Assembly: GCA_900316835.1 (NCBI GenBank)
Contig: ONEL01000001.1
Coordinates: 1-64,000 of the forward strand
DNA length: 64,000 bases
Direction of reading: 5' to 3'
Source: an uncultured Prevotellaceae bacterium
GTDB lineage: Bacteria > Bacteroidota > Bacteroidia > Bacteroidales > Muribaculaceae
A program made the position numbers and the translations under genes. Numbering within the stretch: position 1 is the stretch's first letter; each line of letters opens with the position of its first letter. A model generated the notes under the pieces. The model was not told the DNA's origin and did no database searches. It worked only from the letters and a program-made list of their open reading frames with translations. Below, in pieces: positions 1 through 8,889 of this stretch.

Positions 1-477
1 CTCCTGTGTGCCCAGCATGGTGCTGTCGCCCTCCGAACGGCCGATGCCGCGCGGATCGGGATAGACAATGGCATAGCCGTTGGCGCACCAGAAGTCGGGG
101 TCTGGTCCCTCAAACTTCTGCAAGCCACTCATGCGCTTCTGATCGAGTCCCAGCATCCCGAAGAGGTTCTTAAAGCGGTCGGCATTGCCCGAATTCTTGC
201 CGTAGGGGCTCCAGGCGATGATGGCGGGCAGCGGCTCGTCAGTGTCGGCTGGCAGATACACATCCGTCAGAATCTTCACCCCGTCGCGCAGCGTCACCTG
301 CAGGTCCTTTTTGAATACGATGTCGTGCTCCAGAGGGTGGAATATCTCATCAACCACCATACCTTTCTGCAACAGGTGTTCGCCAGCCTTCCAGTCATAG
401 AACTTTCCTTCATACTCACGCACGTCGCGATACTTCAGCGACTCCTTGCGAATCATCATTTCTTTTACGTTTGCCAT
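1..477 (-). CDS. CocE/NonD-family hydrolase, N-terminal part (cut by window edge)
   Basis: The first 159 codons of a minus-strand gene starting at ATG 477 and running off the left edge. The translation has the features of the CocE/NonD (X-Pro dipeptidyl-peptidase S15-like) alpha/beta hydrolases: an LRDGVKILTDVYLP stretch, then PAIIAWSPYGK, then a DPRGIGRSEG turn just before the nucleophile region. The catalytic triad is not in the window. Family members hydrolyse esters or acyl-peptide bonds; the substrate cannot be told. There is no obvious signal peptide. It is divergent from the AraC regulator at 576, which may control it (inference). A TAATTTTGC box lies in the gap. Confidence 0.8.
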   Translation of the reverse strand, partial: MANVKEMMIRKESLKYRDVREYEGKFYDWKAGEHLLQKGMVVDEIFHPLEHDIVFKKDLQVTLRDGVKILTDVYLPADTDEPLPAIIAWSPYGKNSGNADRFKNLFGMLGLDQKRMSGLQKFEGPDPDFWCANGYAIVYPDPRGIGRSEGDSTMLGTQE

Positions 478-505
478 AATTTTTAATATTTTGAAGTTTT
501 CTGCT

Positions 506-514
506 GCAAAATTA
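506..514 (-). promoter_or_regulatory. Probable -7 promoter box for the hydrolase gene
   Basis: On the minus strand this reads TAATTTTGC, an exact match to the Bacteroidetes -7 consensus TAnnTTTGC, about 30 bp before the ATG at 477. No clear -33 TTG is seen. Confidence 0.45.
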
Positions 515-575
515 CAATGTTTTTCCCACCTTTTCGTTATCATATAAAAGGCAGAAATGTTCTAATTCAACGAAA

Positions 576-1442
576 ATGGCAAAAAAGATAGAAAATCTTA
601 CTTTGAGGGAGGTAGAACACTTGGCTGGTGATGACCACGGTGAGTATGTAGGCGATGATTTATTCATGGCCATGAGCGCCCGCAAGTTTGGCAAGCAGTT
701 TCTCCAGACAGGCCAGCCCTATCGGGTGGATGACGGTCGCGTGATGCGCGTCCTTTCAGGTCATGCTCACAGCATTATCAATATGGAACCGCACGACTTA
801 CAGACAGGTATGCTGCTTGTTGTGCCAGTCGACTCCGTATTCGAAATTGAAGAGATGGACGATGAGTTCGATATCCAGACCTTCTCCTATCGGGAGTTAC
901 CAAAAGAGACACTTTTCAAGGAATGTACGACATTCCACCTTGATGATGACGACTGGCTGCTTATCGACGAGTATTTCCGTCTGCTCTGGCATACTGTCAA
1001 CCGCCACCCCCTGTCACTTTCCTCTGTCCGGGCCTTGCAAACGGCGCTTCTCTCCGAACTCCACCTTATACGTAATAAGGAAAACGCAGAAAGGAAGCGT
1101 CGTCCCATCAGCCGTCAGGAGGATATTTTTCATCGCTTTACCGCTCTCATCAACGAGCATGCCGCTCGTGAACATGCCATCGCCTTCTATGCCGACCGTC
1201 TCTGCCTGACACCCAACCATCTTGGATCCGTCATCAGGGAAGTCAGCGGACAGACAGTCATGCAGTGGATTCACCGCCACATCATCCAGCAGGCCAAACT
1301 ACAACTGAAATACAGCGACCTGCCTGTCTGGCAAATCGCTGAATCGCTGAACTTTCCCAATCCCTCGTTCTTCTCAAAGTTCTTCAAGCGCGAGACGGGA
1401 ATGTCGCCAGGTGAGTATCGCAATGCTGCAAGGCAATCATGA
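576..1442 (+). CDS. AraC-family transcriptional regulator
   Basis: 288 aa. The C-terminal ~100 residues form a two-helix-turn-helix AraC domain: the first HTH is around LTPNHLGSVIREVSG, the second around PVWQIAESLNFPNPSFFSKFFKRETGMSPGEYR, which is the family signature. The N-terminal ~170 residues look like the AraC effector/dimerisation half and contain many acidic residues; no ligand can be named. It is divergent from the CocE-like hydrolase 98 bp away and is the natural candidate to regulate it (inference). Codons are richer in G and C than in the genes from 1516 onward. It ends at a hairpin shared with the convergent ppdK. Confidence 0.9.
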   Translation: MAKKIENLTLREVEHLAGDDHGEYVGDDLFMAMSARKFGKQFLQTGQPYRVDDGRVMRVLSGHAHSIINMEPHDLQTGMLLVVPVDSVFEIEEMDDEFDIQTFSYRELPKETLFKECTTFHLDDDDWLLIDEYFRLLWHTVNRHPLSLSSVRALQTALLSELHLIRNKENAERKRRPISRQEDIFHRFTALINEHAAREHAIAFYADRLCLTPNHLGSVIREVSGQTVMQWIHRHIIQQAKLQLKYSDLPVWQIAESLNFPNPSFFSKFFKRETGMSPGEYRNAARQS

Positions 1443-1460
1443 ATTCTTTTTGTTAGCAAA

Positions 1461-1494
1461 AAAGGGACCTGTCCATTTTTGGACAAGTCCCTTT
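1461..1494. terminator. Bidirectional intrinsic terminator between araC-type gene and ppdK
   Basis: Inverted repeat AAAGGGAC-TGTCC / GGACA-GTCCCTTT around an ATTTTT loop, with A/T tracts on both sides, lying between two convergent genes. Confidence 0.7.
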
Positions 1495-1515
1495 GCAAAT
1501 TATATCTGAGTATGA

Positions 1516-4230
1516 TTACTCCTCAACAGCAGCCTGCGCGGCGGCGAGGCGTGCGATGGGCACACGGTAAGGACTGCAAGAAACGTAGTCCATGCCGAGG
1601 CTAGCGCAGAACTTCACGCTCGATGGCTCACCACCATGCTCGCCACAGATACCCACTTTGAGGTCGGGCTTGGTGGCACGGCCTCTCTTGGTACCCATCT
1701 CAACGAGTTGACCAACGCCTTCCTGATCAAGAACTGCAAATGGATCAACCTTGAGGATGCCAAGTTCCTTGTATTTACCCAAGAACTTGGGTGCGTCGTC
1801 GCGAGAGTAACCGAAGGTCATCTGAGTGAGGTCGTTAGTACCAAACGAGAAGAAGTCGGCAACCTTTGCGATTTGGTCGGCAACGAGAGCTGCGCGTGGA
1901 ATCTCAATCATGGTACCCACCTTGTAGGCAACAGTCTGTCCGCGCTCGGCAAATACCTTTTGAGCAGTCTCGTTAATTATGCGTGCTTGCATCTCAATCT
2001 CGGGCAGTACACCAACGAGGGGTACCATAATCTCGGGATGAACATCAATGCCACGAGCCTTCACGTTGAGGGCAGCCTCAATGATAGCGCGTGCTTGCAT
2101 CTCGGTAATCTCGGGATAGGTGCAACCGAGGCGGCAACCACGGTGACCAAGCATTGGGTTGAACTCCTCAAGGGCGGCGCAAACGTTCTTCACGTCCTCA
2201 AGAGTGATGCCAAGTTCCTCGGCGAGTTCCTTTTGAGTAGCCAGCTGGTGGGGAACAAACTCATGCAATGGTGGATCAAGCAGACGGATTGTAACACCAT
2301 AGCCGTCCATTGCCTCAAAGATGCCTTCAAAGTCGCCACGCTGCAGTGGAAGCAACTTGGCGAGAGCTATGCGGCGGCTCTCCTCATCGCTTGCGATAAT
2401 CATCTCGCGCATTGCTTTGATGCGGTTGCCCTCAAAGAACATGTGCTCGGTGCGGCACAAACCAATACCTTTGGCGCCAAACTTGCGTGCTACACTAGCA
2501 TCACGTGGTGAGTCGGCATTGGTGCGAACGTACATCTTGCTATATTTCTCGGCAAGATTCATGATTGCGGCAAAGTCGCCACTCATGTCGGCGTCTACGG
2601 TCGATACAAGACCCTCGTACACCTCACCAGTGCTACCATTCAGCGAAATCCAGTCGCCCTCGTGATATACCTTGCCATCCATCTCAACGGTCTTAGCCTT
2701 GTAGTCAACCTTAATTTCTCCCGCGCCACTCACGCAGCAACGACCCATACCGCGAGCAACAACGGCTGCATGGCTGGTCATTCCACCACGAGCTGTGAGG
2801 ATACCTTGTGCAACGCTCATACCGCGCAGGTCCTCGGGCGAAGTCTCAAGACGAACCAGGATGACGCGCTTGTTCTTCTTTGCCCAAGCCTCGGCATCAT
2901 CGGCAAAGAACACAATGTGACCGGTTGCCGCACCAGGACTTGCGGGAAGTCCCTTAGCAATAACCTTTGCGTTCTTAGCGGCACTCTTGTCAAAGACGGG
3001 GTGCAGCAGCTCATCGAGCTTTTCGGGCTCCATGCGTTTAAGGACGGTCTTCTCATCAATCTTTCCTTCACGCAACAGGTCCATGGCAATCTTTACCATA
3101 GCAGCACCTGTGCGCTTGCCATTGCGGGTTTGGAGTAGCCACAACTTGCCGTTCTGGATAGTGAACTCCATGTCTTGCATGTCACGATAGTGCTCCTCGA
3201 GGCGGTGCTGAATCTCAACGAGTTCCTTGGCGCATTCGGGCATTGATTCCTCAAGCGATGGATATTTTGAGGCACGCTCTTGCTCGCTAATGCCTTGTAA
3301 CTCGGCCCAGCGGCGGCTACCCTCGGTCATGATTTGTTGAGGGGTGCGAACACCAGCCACAACGTCCTCACCTTGAGCGTTAATCAAGTATTCGCCATTA
3401 AACAAGTTCTCACCTGTGGCAGCGTCGCGTGAAAAACAAACACCTGTTGCGGAGTTGTTACCCATGTTTCCATAAACCATTGCTTGCACGTTCACAGCAG
3501 TGCCATACTCCTCGGGGATACGGTTCATTTGGCGATACAGGATTGCACGCTCGTTGTTCCAGCTGTCAAAGACAGCGCAGATTGCTCCCCAAAGCTGATC
3601 CCAGGCACTAACAGGGAAGTCCTTGCCTGTATTTTTCTTCACAGCTTCTTTAAACAAGGCAACTAGCTTCTTGAGGTCCTCGACTTCAAGGTCGGTGTCA
3701 AATTTTACGCCTTTCTCGGCTTTGACGTTCTCTATGATTTCCTCAAAGGGATCAATGTCGGTCTTATTCTCAGGCTTCATGCCTAGAACAACATCACCAT
3801 ACATTTGAACAAATCGGCGATAGCTGTCCCATGCAAAGCGGGGATTACCACTCTTCTCGGCAAGTGTCTCGGCTACCTCGTCGTTAATACCCAGGTTGAG
3901 CACGGTGTCCATCATGCCAGGCATGGATACTGGAGCACCCGAGCGAACTGATACTAACTGTGGGTTGCTGGGGTCGTTGAACTTATTACCTGTAAGGCTC
4001 TCAATGTGAGCGATGGCTTTCTCAACGTCGCCTTTGATGAGTTTAATAACTTCGTCACGGCCTTTCTCATTGTAAAGACGGCACATGTCGGTAGTGATGG
4101 TGAAACCAGGAGGTACAGGAACCCCAATCAGGTTCATCTCGGCCAGGTTAGCGCCCTTTCCACCTAGGAGGTCTCTCATCTCAGCGCTTCCTTCAGCTTT
4201 CCCGTTGCCGAAAGTGTAGATTGTCTTCAT
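1516..4230 (-). CDS. ppdK: Pyruvate, phosphate dikinase
   Basis: 904 aa, the usual full length. PPDK interconverts pyruvate + ATP + Pi and PEP + AMP + PPi in the cytosol, in glycolysis/gluconeogenesis. Seen: the N-terminal nucleotide-binding domain (TFGNGKAEGSAEMRDLLGGKGANLAEM), the swivelling phosphohistidine domain with the signature GGMTSHAAVVARGMG (the His carries the phosphate), and a C-terminal TIM-barrel PEP/pyruvate domain with GTMIEIPRA, FSFGTNDLTQMTFG and a CGEHGGEP motif holding the catalytic Cys. It is a single gene, convergent with the AraC-type gene. A TACCTTTGC box on the minus strand at 4347-4355 is a likely promoter element. Confidence 0.97.
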   Translation of the reverse strand: MKTIYTFGNGKAEGSAEMRDLLGGKGANLAEMNLIGVPVPPGFTITTDMCRLYNEKGRDEVIKLIKGDVEKAIAHIESLTGNKFNDPSNPQLVSVRSGAPVSMPGMMDTVLNLGINDEVAETLAEKSGNPRFAWDSYRRFVQMYGDVVLGMKPENKTDIDPFEEIIENVKAEKGVKFDTDLEVEDLKKLVALFKEAVKKNTGKDFPVSAWDQLWGAICAVFDSWNNERAILYRQMNRIPEEYGTAVNVQAMVYGNMGNNSATGVCFSRDAATGENLFNGEYLINAQGEDVVAGVRTPQQIMTEGSRRWAELQGISEQERASKYPSLEESMPECAKELVEIQHRLEEHYRDMQDMEFTIQNGKLWLLQTRNGKRTGAAMVKIAMDLLREGKIDEKTVLKRMEPEKLDELLHPVFDKSAAKNAKVIAKGLPASPGAATGHIVFFADDAEAWAKKNKRVILVRLETSPEDLRGMSVAQGILTARGGMTSHAAVVARGMGRCCVSGAGEIKVDYKAKTVEMDGKVYHEGDWISLNGSTGEVYEGLVSTVDADMSGDFAAIMNLAEKYSKMYVRTNADSPRDASVARKFGAKGIGLCRTEHMFFEGNRIKAMREMIIASDEESRRIALAKLLPLQRGDFEGIFEAMDGYGVTIRLLDPPLHEFVPHQLATQKELAEELGITLEDVKNVCAALEEFNPMLGHRGCRLGCTYPEITEMQARAIIEAALNVKARGIDVHPEIMVPLVGVLPEIEMQARIINETAQKVFAERGQTVAYKVGTMIEIPRAALVADQIAKVADFFSFGTNDLTQMTFGYSRDDAPKFLGKYKELGILKVDPFAVLDQEGVGQLVEMGTKRGRATKPDLKVGICGEHGGEPSSVKFCASLGMDYVSCSPYRVPIARLAAAQAAVEE

Positions 4231-4346
4231 ATTTATTCAGTAATTATTAAAAAAAGATATATAATGAAAATATTTTGCAAATAGGTTAAGTGGCTGATGT
4301 ATAAACTTCTAAAAGGTTATTTGCCATTGGCTGAATTTTTCCGAGT

Positions 4347-4355
4347 GCAAAGGTA
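4347..4355 (-). promoter_or_regulatory. Probable ppdK -7 promoter box
   Basis: TACCTTTGC on the minus strand matches TAnnTTTGC about 117 bp before the ppdK ATG. No convincing -33 box was found, so the call is tentative. Confidence 0.4.
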
Positions 4356-4466
4356 GTGAAAATCTTGGATATATTATAATATTTAAATAAAATATAGAAA
4401 TAAAAAATTATGCAAACCTTTGATTATTTGAGAAGCCTGCTATGGCAAACTGTCAGTGATATATAT

Positions 4467-4483
4467 TTGGCATGTTTTTTGCT
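4467..4483 (+). promoter_or_regulatory. Sigma-54-type (-24/-12) promoter for the TPR gene
   Basis: TTGGCATGTTTTTTGCT fits the RpoN consensus YTGGCACGNNNNTTGCW, with exactly 10 nt between GG and GC. The -12 GC lies about 30 bp before the ATG at 4511. TGTCAGT lies just upstream (4451-4457), as it does before the dnaK sigma-54-like promoter. Confidence 0.55.
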
Positions 4484-4510
4484 AGTTCAGAGTTTATTAA
4501 AAAGTAACTT

Positions 4511-6334
4511 ATGTCGATAATAAATGAAATATTGTCTTTAATCCCAGGCTATGACACTAGAAAGAGTGTTGACGAGAACGTTGCCGACTTTAGCGACAAG
4601 GTAAAACGTGGGCTAACTGGCGGAGCTATTGGCACTTCGCAAGATGTGTCTCAAACGCCAGCCTCTACGGGTGAAACTGTCGCTGAAATCTCTTTGGAGC
4701 AAGCTTTTGTGAATAGTCTTAAACAATTACAATGCGACTATGAGAAGATTGTCCAGGATGAGGATGAACAAGACTCATGCTATCAGTTTAACTATCAGAG
4801 CAAGACGTTTAGGGCACGCTATGTGGTAGCTTCCGATGTGGTCAACCTGTGCTATCCATGTTTCTATGCAGCCAATATTGACGACTTGAACGTTGTCAGG
4901 TACTTTTGTAATCATTTCAACGACAGTTTGTTGATACCTAAAATTACCTATGGCGTTGATGGCTCAAAGGGCGATGTTTACGTTCATGCCGAGGTGGTGA
5001 TTAACAACTGTTCGCCACAATCACTTCATCAGTGGCTCGACGTCTTTTTCCAAATCCAGCATAGTTTCACGTTGCGCATTGAGAAAGAAATGGAGGAAAA
5101 TCGAGGAGGGTTCTTCCGCGATTTTGAGTACCAGCGCGCTCTAACTGACCGTGAGAATACTTTAGCTAAAGAGCTTGAGTTGGCGCATCAAAGTGAGACT
5201 CTTAATGTCCCTCGCACTAGTAGCGAGTTTACCTTTACTATTGCCGATTTCATCGATATCGCCTACACTCGTTGCCCAGTGAGGGAATACAAGAAATTGC
5301 GCGTTGTAACTGGCGATAGCGTGATCACTTGCAGCAAGCATGATGAGATTGCCTCAATGCCGTTGAGCCATCCACTCATACAAAAAGGTGAAACGGCTGG
5401 AAAAGACTGCTTTGTTGAGCAAGAGGCTATAATGATTGTGGAGTTTTGTGATTTATCTAATGAGTGCCATAGTATCACAATTAATCTTCATGCCAAGGGT
5501 GAGAATGATGACACTCTTTATTACAAGGCCTATGCGATGCTTGAACCACTTGACTTGGCGCGTGACCAATCGATAGCTGCGACGCAAGCCACACAAGCGA
5601 CCAGTGGTTTTACTTCGATATTGCTGGCCTACGACCGGCGAGATATAAAGCAAAAACAACAAGAGTTTGACTACATGTGGAAAGATGCCCTTATCAAGGA
5701 CCGTGATAACGATCCATCTATCACTAGCGACGAAATGCTCTTGTGTCAAATTACTAGCCCGGCTGTGGGACTTTCGTTCTATTGGGGTAAGCGATGCTTT
5801 GCGGCTGGGCTTTTTGCTCAAGCCCTAAAGCATTTCCTGAATGCTTATAACAAAGAAAAGACATTAACGGCCAAGGTTACCGATGCAATGGAGCAATTGT
5901 GCTATTACATTGGCTTCTGCTACAGTGAGATGGGGATGTATGACCGCGCTTATTACTACCTGGAGTTAAATCGCAATTCAGGTGAAATAAGCCATTGCTC
6001 TGAGCTTATCAATGTGCTCGCTAATAGTGGCGACCTCAGGGCCTTCCACTATTTAAGGGCTTACATGAAGACTATTGATGAGAACTTTACCGATGCTGAC
6101 GAGATCCCTGAGAATGTGAAGAAATTCATGTCGTTCTTGAAACGGAGACATGCTTATTGCTTGATTAATGCGGGAATGCTCGACCAGGCCGAAAAAGAGT
6201 TCAAAGAGCTGCTTGATGACCCACTTAGTAGCGATTATGCTCAAGGTGAGTTGCAATACATTCAATTACTGCGAGAGAAACAAGCCTCAGCGCCGCAAGG
6301 CAATGACGAGGCAGCTTCTACACCAAGCAACTAA
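4511..6334 (+). CDS. TPR-containing protein of unknown function
   Basis: 607 aa, no signal peptide and no membrane segment seen, so probably cytosolic. Residues ~60-220 contain a compact alpha/beta region that I cannot assign with certainty (it resembles bacterial sensory or chaperone-like YbjN folds only in size). The C-terminal third (~400-590) is helical, with tetratricopeptide-like repeats around the GKRCFAAGLFAQALKHFLNAYN segment and a second at AMEQLCYYIGFCYSEMGMYD. It is a single gene convergent with HU. The sigma-54-type promoter suggests conditional, activator-dependent expression, perhaps stress linked because dnaK has a similar promoter (inference). Confidence 0.75.
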   Translation: MSIINEILSLIPGYDTRKSVDENVADFSDKVKRGLTGGAIGTSQDVSQTPASTGETVAEISLEQAFVNSLKQLQCDYEKIVQDEDEQDSCYQFNYQSKTFRARYVVASDVVNLCYPCFYAANIDDLNVVRYFCNHFNDSLLIPKITYGVDGSKGDVYVHAEVVINNCSPQSLHQWLDVFFQIQHSFTLRIEKEMEENRGGFFRDFEYQRALTDRENTLAKELELAHQSETLNVPRTSSEFTFTIADFIDIAYTRCPVREYKKLRVVTGDSVITCSKHDEIASMPLSHPLIQKGETAGKDCFVEQEAIMIVEFCDLSNECHSITINLHAKGENDDTLYYKAYAMLEPLDLARDQSIAATQATQATSGFTSILLAYDRRDIKQKQQEFDYMWKDALIKDRDNDPSITSDEMLLCQITSPAVGLSFYWGKRCFAAGLFAQALKHFLNAYNKEKTLTAKVTDAMEQLCYYIGFCYSEMGMYDRAYYYLELNRNSGEISHCSELINVLANSGDLRAFHYLRAYMKTIDENFTDADEIPENVKKFMSFLKRRHAYCLINAGMLDQAEKEFKELLDDPLSSDYAQGELQYIQLLREKQASAPQGNDEAASTPSN

Positions 6335-6360
6335 TAGTTTATTTTGGCGCTCTAGGTAAA

Positions 6361-6399
6361 AAATAAAGGCCTCGTGCCATGGGCAAGAGACCTTTATTT
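6361..6399. terminator. Bidirectional terminator between the TPR gene and HU gene
   Basis: AAATAAAGG-CTC / GAG-CCTTTATTT inverted repeat between convergent genes; the A/T-rich stem base supplies T tracts for both directions. Confidence 0.7.
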
Positions 6400-6420
6400 C
6401 GTTAAATCGCTAAATGAAGC

Positions 6421-6693
6421 TTATTTAACTTTGTCAGCGAGTTCAGCACCAGCTTTGAACTTAACCACTTTCTTAGCGGGGATAGTGATCTTCTTGCCAG
6501 TAGCGGGGTTAACACCCTGACGCTCACCCTTCTCAACAACACCAAATGTGCCAAAACCGATGAGAGCAACTTTGTCACCCTTTACAAGAGCATCAGCAAC
6601 AGCACCAAGAGTAGCCTCGAGGGCAGCCTTAGCTTGAACTTTAGTTAATTTTGCTTCGTTAGCAATAGCGTTTACTAATTCTGTTTTGTTCAT
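6421..6693 (-). CDS. hup: HU-family DNA-binding protein
   Basis: 90 aa, typical HU length. It begins MNKTELVNAIA, has the helical dimerisation half, and the signature GFGTFGVVEKGERQGVNPATGKKI where the DNA-intercalating beta arm sits. It bends and compacts the nucleoid as a homodimer or heterodimer. It has a very good own promoter (6747-6777, minus strand). Which HU paralogue it is cannot be told from sequence alone. Confidence 0.95.
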   Translation of the reverse strand: MNKTELVNAIANEAKLTKVQAKAALEATLGAVADALVKGDKVALIGFGTFGVVEKGERQGVNPATGKKITIPAKKVVKFKAGAELADKVK

Positions 6694-6746
6694 AATAAAA
6701 AGTTAATTTTAGATTTAATAAAATAGTTGTTAGAGCTTTATTTGTC

Positions 6747-6777
6747 GCAAATATAGAAAATCAAATTTTTATAACAA
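6747..6777 (-). promoter_or_regulatory. HU gene promoter
   Basis: Minus strand TTG (6777-6775), then 19 bp, then TATATTTGC (6755-6747). Both boxes and the spacing fit the Bacteroidetes primary sigma factor consensus. Confidence 0.7.
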
Positions 6778-6960
6778 AAAAAAATGGAATAATTTTTATA
6801 TTTTTTATTAAAAAAGGTCATTTTTATGGCTTTTGATGGTGTTTTCTCAGCATTTTACTTTAAATTTGCCATCGAAAATGCTTATTGTGGTAATGTAAGT
6901 AAATTGTCTCTATAAGCCCCGATAGTTCTAGTTTTTTTAGTAATCTTTTATTAGTCAGTT

Positions 6961-7743
6961 ATGTCTAATTCTAATCGATGGGGGGCTATCATGCCTCCGG
7001 TAACAAAAAATATAATAATCATAAATGTGATTATGTGGGTGGCTACTATACTGCTCATGAGTCGCAATATTGTGGACTTGACGCAAATCTTGGGATTGCA
7101 TTTTTGGCTAGGTAGCGATTTTCATGGTTATCAAATTTTGACCTACATGTTCATGCACGACTCGGGTAATCCGCTTCAAGATGGAATCTTGGGTGCCATG
7201 TCAATGAGCGTGTCGCACTTGTTCTTCAATATGTTCTCGTTGTGGATGTTTGGCATGTTGCTTGAGCGCGTGATGGGGGCAAAACGATATTTGTTCTTTT
7301 ATCTCACTTGCGGCATTGGCGCTGGACTTGTTCAAGAGCTTGTGTGGCACATGTCATGGGAGAGCGTTCTGGCTACAATTAATAATGTACCCACAGTGGA
7401 GATTGAAAATGCCATCAAGGTTGGAGCTATCAATGCTAATTTCCTGAATGAGTTCTATAACAACCTTGTGACAGTGGGGGCATCGGGCGCTGTGTTTGGT
7501 ATCCTGTTGGCTTTTGGTATGATATTTCCTAACATGCCCATGTATATTTTCTTCATTCCCATCCCCATCAAGGCTAAGTGGATGGTGATAGGGTATGGGG
7601 CTATAGAGTTATTCTTTGGCATCACAGGACACATGGATCACGTTGCCCACTTCGCTCATCTGGGTGGTATGCTCTTTGCGTTTATTATCTTAATGTATTG
7701 GAGAAAAAAAGGCGTTTTCAATAACATTCATGGGCTTTATTGA
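6961..7743 (+). CDS. Rhomboid-family intramembrane serine protease
   Basis: 260 aa with about six membrane segments. The catalytic serine is in GASGAVFG (within membrane segment 4) and the histidine in the HVAHFAHLGGMLFAF segment; the L1-loop region shows FFNMFSLWMFGMLLERVMG, typical of bacterial rhomboids. It cleaves membrane-protein substrates within the bilayer; the substrate is unknown. It overlaps the next rhomboid gene by 14 bp, so the two are translationally coupled. This Bacteroidetes pairing of rhomboids is common. Confidence 0.92.
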   Translation: MSNSNRWGAIMPPVTKNIIIINVIMWVATILLMSRNIVDLTQILGLHFWLGSDFHGYQILTYMFMHDSGNPLQDGILGAMSMSVSHLFFNMFSLWMFGMLLERVMGAKRYLFFYLTCGIGAGLVQELVWHMSWESVLATINNVPTVEIENAIKVGAINANFLNEFYNNLVTVGASGAVFGILLAFGMIFPNMPMYIFFIPIPIKAKWMVIGYGAIELFFGITGHMDHVAHFAHLGGMLFAFIILMYWRKKGVFNNIHGLY

Positions 7744-8650
7744 CAATATTAGGCAACGCTATAGTAGCGCTTCGCTACTAATGCGCTTTATTTATATCAA
7801 CATCGCGGTGTTTGTGGTGTTGAGAATTGCTGGACTCATATCGTTCTTTGTAACTGGTTCTAGTGATAATCTTGTGCAATGGGTGGAGCTACCTTCAAGT
7901 CTGCCTCTATTGTTACAACGCCCATGGACCGTAGTGACCTACATGTTTTCTCACTATGGCCTGTTCCACATCTTGTTCAACATGTTGTGGCTATACTGGC
8001 TTGGACGCATTTTCCTTGAGTGCTTCACACCACGGCAAATGGGAGGACTATATGTGCTTGGTGGTCTTGCGGGTGCAGCATTGTTTGTGCTGGCCTACAA
8101 TTTGTTACCACACTTGGCGATGTCGCAAGCTATGCTCATCGGGGCATCAGCATCGGTAATGGCGATTGTTATTGCCATTGCAGTTTATCGCCCCAATTAC
8201 CCCATAGGACTATTATTCGTTGGTGACATTTCTTTGAAATGGATAGCTATAGCCACTGTGTTTATCGACCTCATCAGTGTTGAGGGTGCCAACATGGGTG
8301 GGCACATAGCCCACATTGGTGGCATGCTCATGGGATTGTGGTTTGCTCTTGCTATCAAGCGTGGCCATGACTTGACTGCATGGATTAACCGTGCCATAGA
8401 TGCTGTAGTGTTACTTTTCTCGGGCAAGAAAAAGAGTGGAGTGGGGCAGCGCAAGCGTGCTGGACGCACCTATAATTATCACAAAGCTCAAAATGAGAAT
8501 AAAACCAGCAAGAAGAAGTCAACTTCTTCTAGTCCCGACGAAGAGCGACTGGATGAAATTCTAGCCAAGTTAAAACGCTCAGGTTACGATGCGCTGACCG
8601 ATGAAGAAAAAGATTTCCTATTTAATGCCTCACGCAAGAGGTTTACTTAA
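7730..8650 (+). CDS. Second rhomboid-family protease with cytosolic C-terminal tail
   Basis: 306 aa. The rhomboid core covers ~15-220: HILFNMLWLYWLGRIFLE (segment 2), GASASVMAIV (catalytic Ser region), GGHIAHIGGMLMGLW (catalytic His). The tail is Lys-rich and ends in a short helical domain (LDEILAKLKRSGYDALTDEEK), as seen in Bacteroidetes rhomboids. The start overlaps the upstream rhomboid. The stop codon TAA lies within a 9-bp direct repeat that flanks the 239-bp element, so the element inserted exactly at the gene's 3' end and the duplication preserved the stop. Confidence 0.9.
   Translation: MGFIDNIRQRYSSASLLMRFIYINIAVFVVLRIAGLISFFVTGSSDNLVQWVELPSSLPLLLQRPWTVVTYMFSHYGLFHILFNMLWLYWLGRIFLECFTPRQMGGLYVLGGLAGAALFVLAYNLLPHLAMSQAMLIGASASVMAIVIAIAVYRPNYPIGLLFVGDISLKWIAIATVFIDLISVEGANMGGHIAHIGGMLMGLWFALAIKRGHDLTAWINRAIDAVVLLFSGKKKSGVGQRKRAGRTYNYHKAQNENKTSKKKSTSSSPDEERLDEILAKLKRSGYDALTDEEKDFLFNASRKRFT
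8642..8650 (+). repeat. Left target-site duplication of the 239-bp element
   Basis: TTTACTTAA, identical to 8890-8898 on the other side of the element. It contains the last codons and stop of the rhomboid gene. Confidence 0.75.
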
Positions 8651-8889
8651 CCTGTTGGCGGAATTAAGTTGACAATGAATTATAATAAAACATATTGGCT
8701 TTCAGGTATTAGCGTCGAAGACGCTGGGCGGGTCGAAGACCCGACTTTGTGCGTAAGACCATGCAAGAACCCCATCGGGGTTCGCAGCTTGGTCCTTGCT
8801 GAATCTAACGCTAAGTGCCTCGAAGAGGAACTTCTTCATTATCAATATTTTCTATCATATTGTAATGTTCTATTAATTCTGCCAACGGG
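8651..8889 (+). mobile_element. 239-bp MITE-like, highly structured repeat element, copy 1
   Basis: 239 bp with terminal inverted repeats (CCTGTTGGCGGAATTAA left; right end reads CCCGTTGGCAGAATTAA on the other strand), flanked by the exact 9-bp repeat TTTACTTAA. A second 239-bp copy at 49915-50153 is about 92% identical with no gaps. The interior has perfect hairpins AGCGTC-GAA-GACGCT (8711-8725), CGGGTC-GAA-GACCCG (8729-8743), GAACCCC-ATC-GGGGTTC (8767-8783) and CCTC-GAA-GAGG (8818-8828). TTAGCGT (8709-8715) can instead pair with ACGCTAA (8808-8814). It encodes no transposase. An open frame crosses it, but the differences between copies are mostly non-synonymous, so I do not call a gene. It could be a MITE, a mobile terminator/attenuator or a mobile RNA. 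Confidence 0.75.

Noticed and set aside
1636..2511. Long open frame on the plus strand opposite ppdK
   Set aside because: Antisense shadow of a conserved gene; codon use and content have no protein family character.
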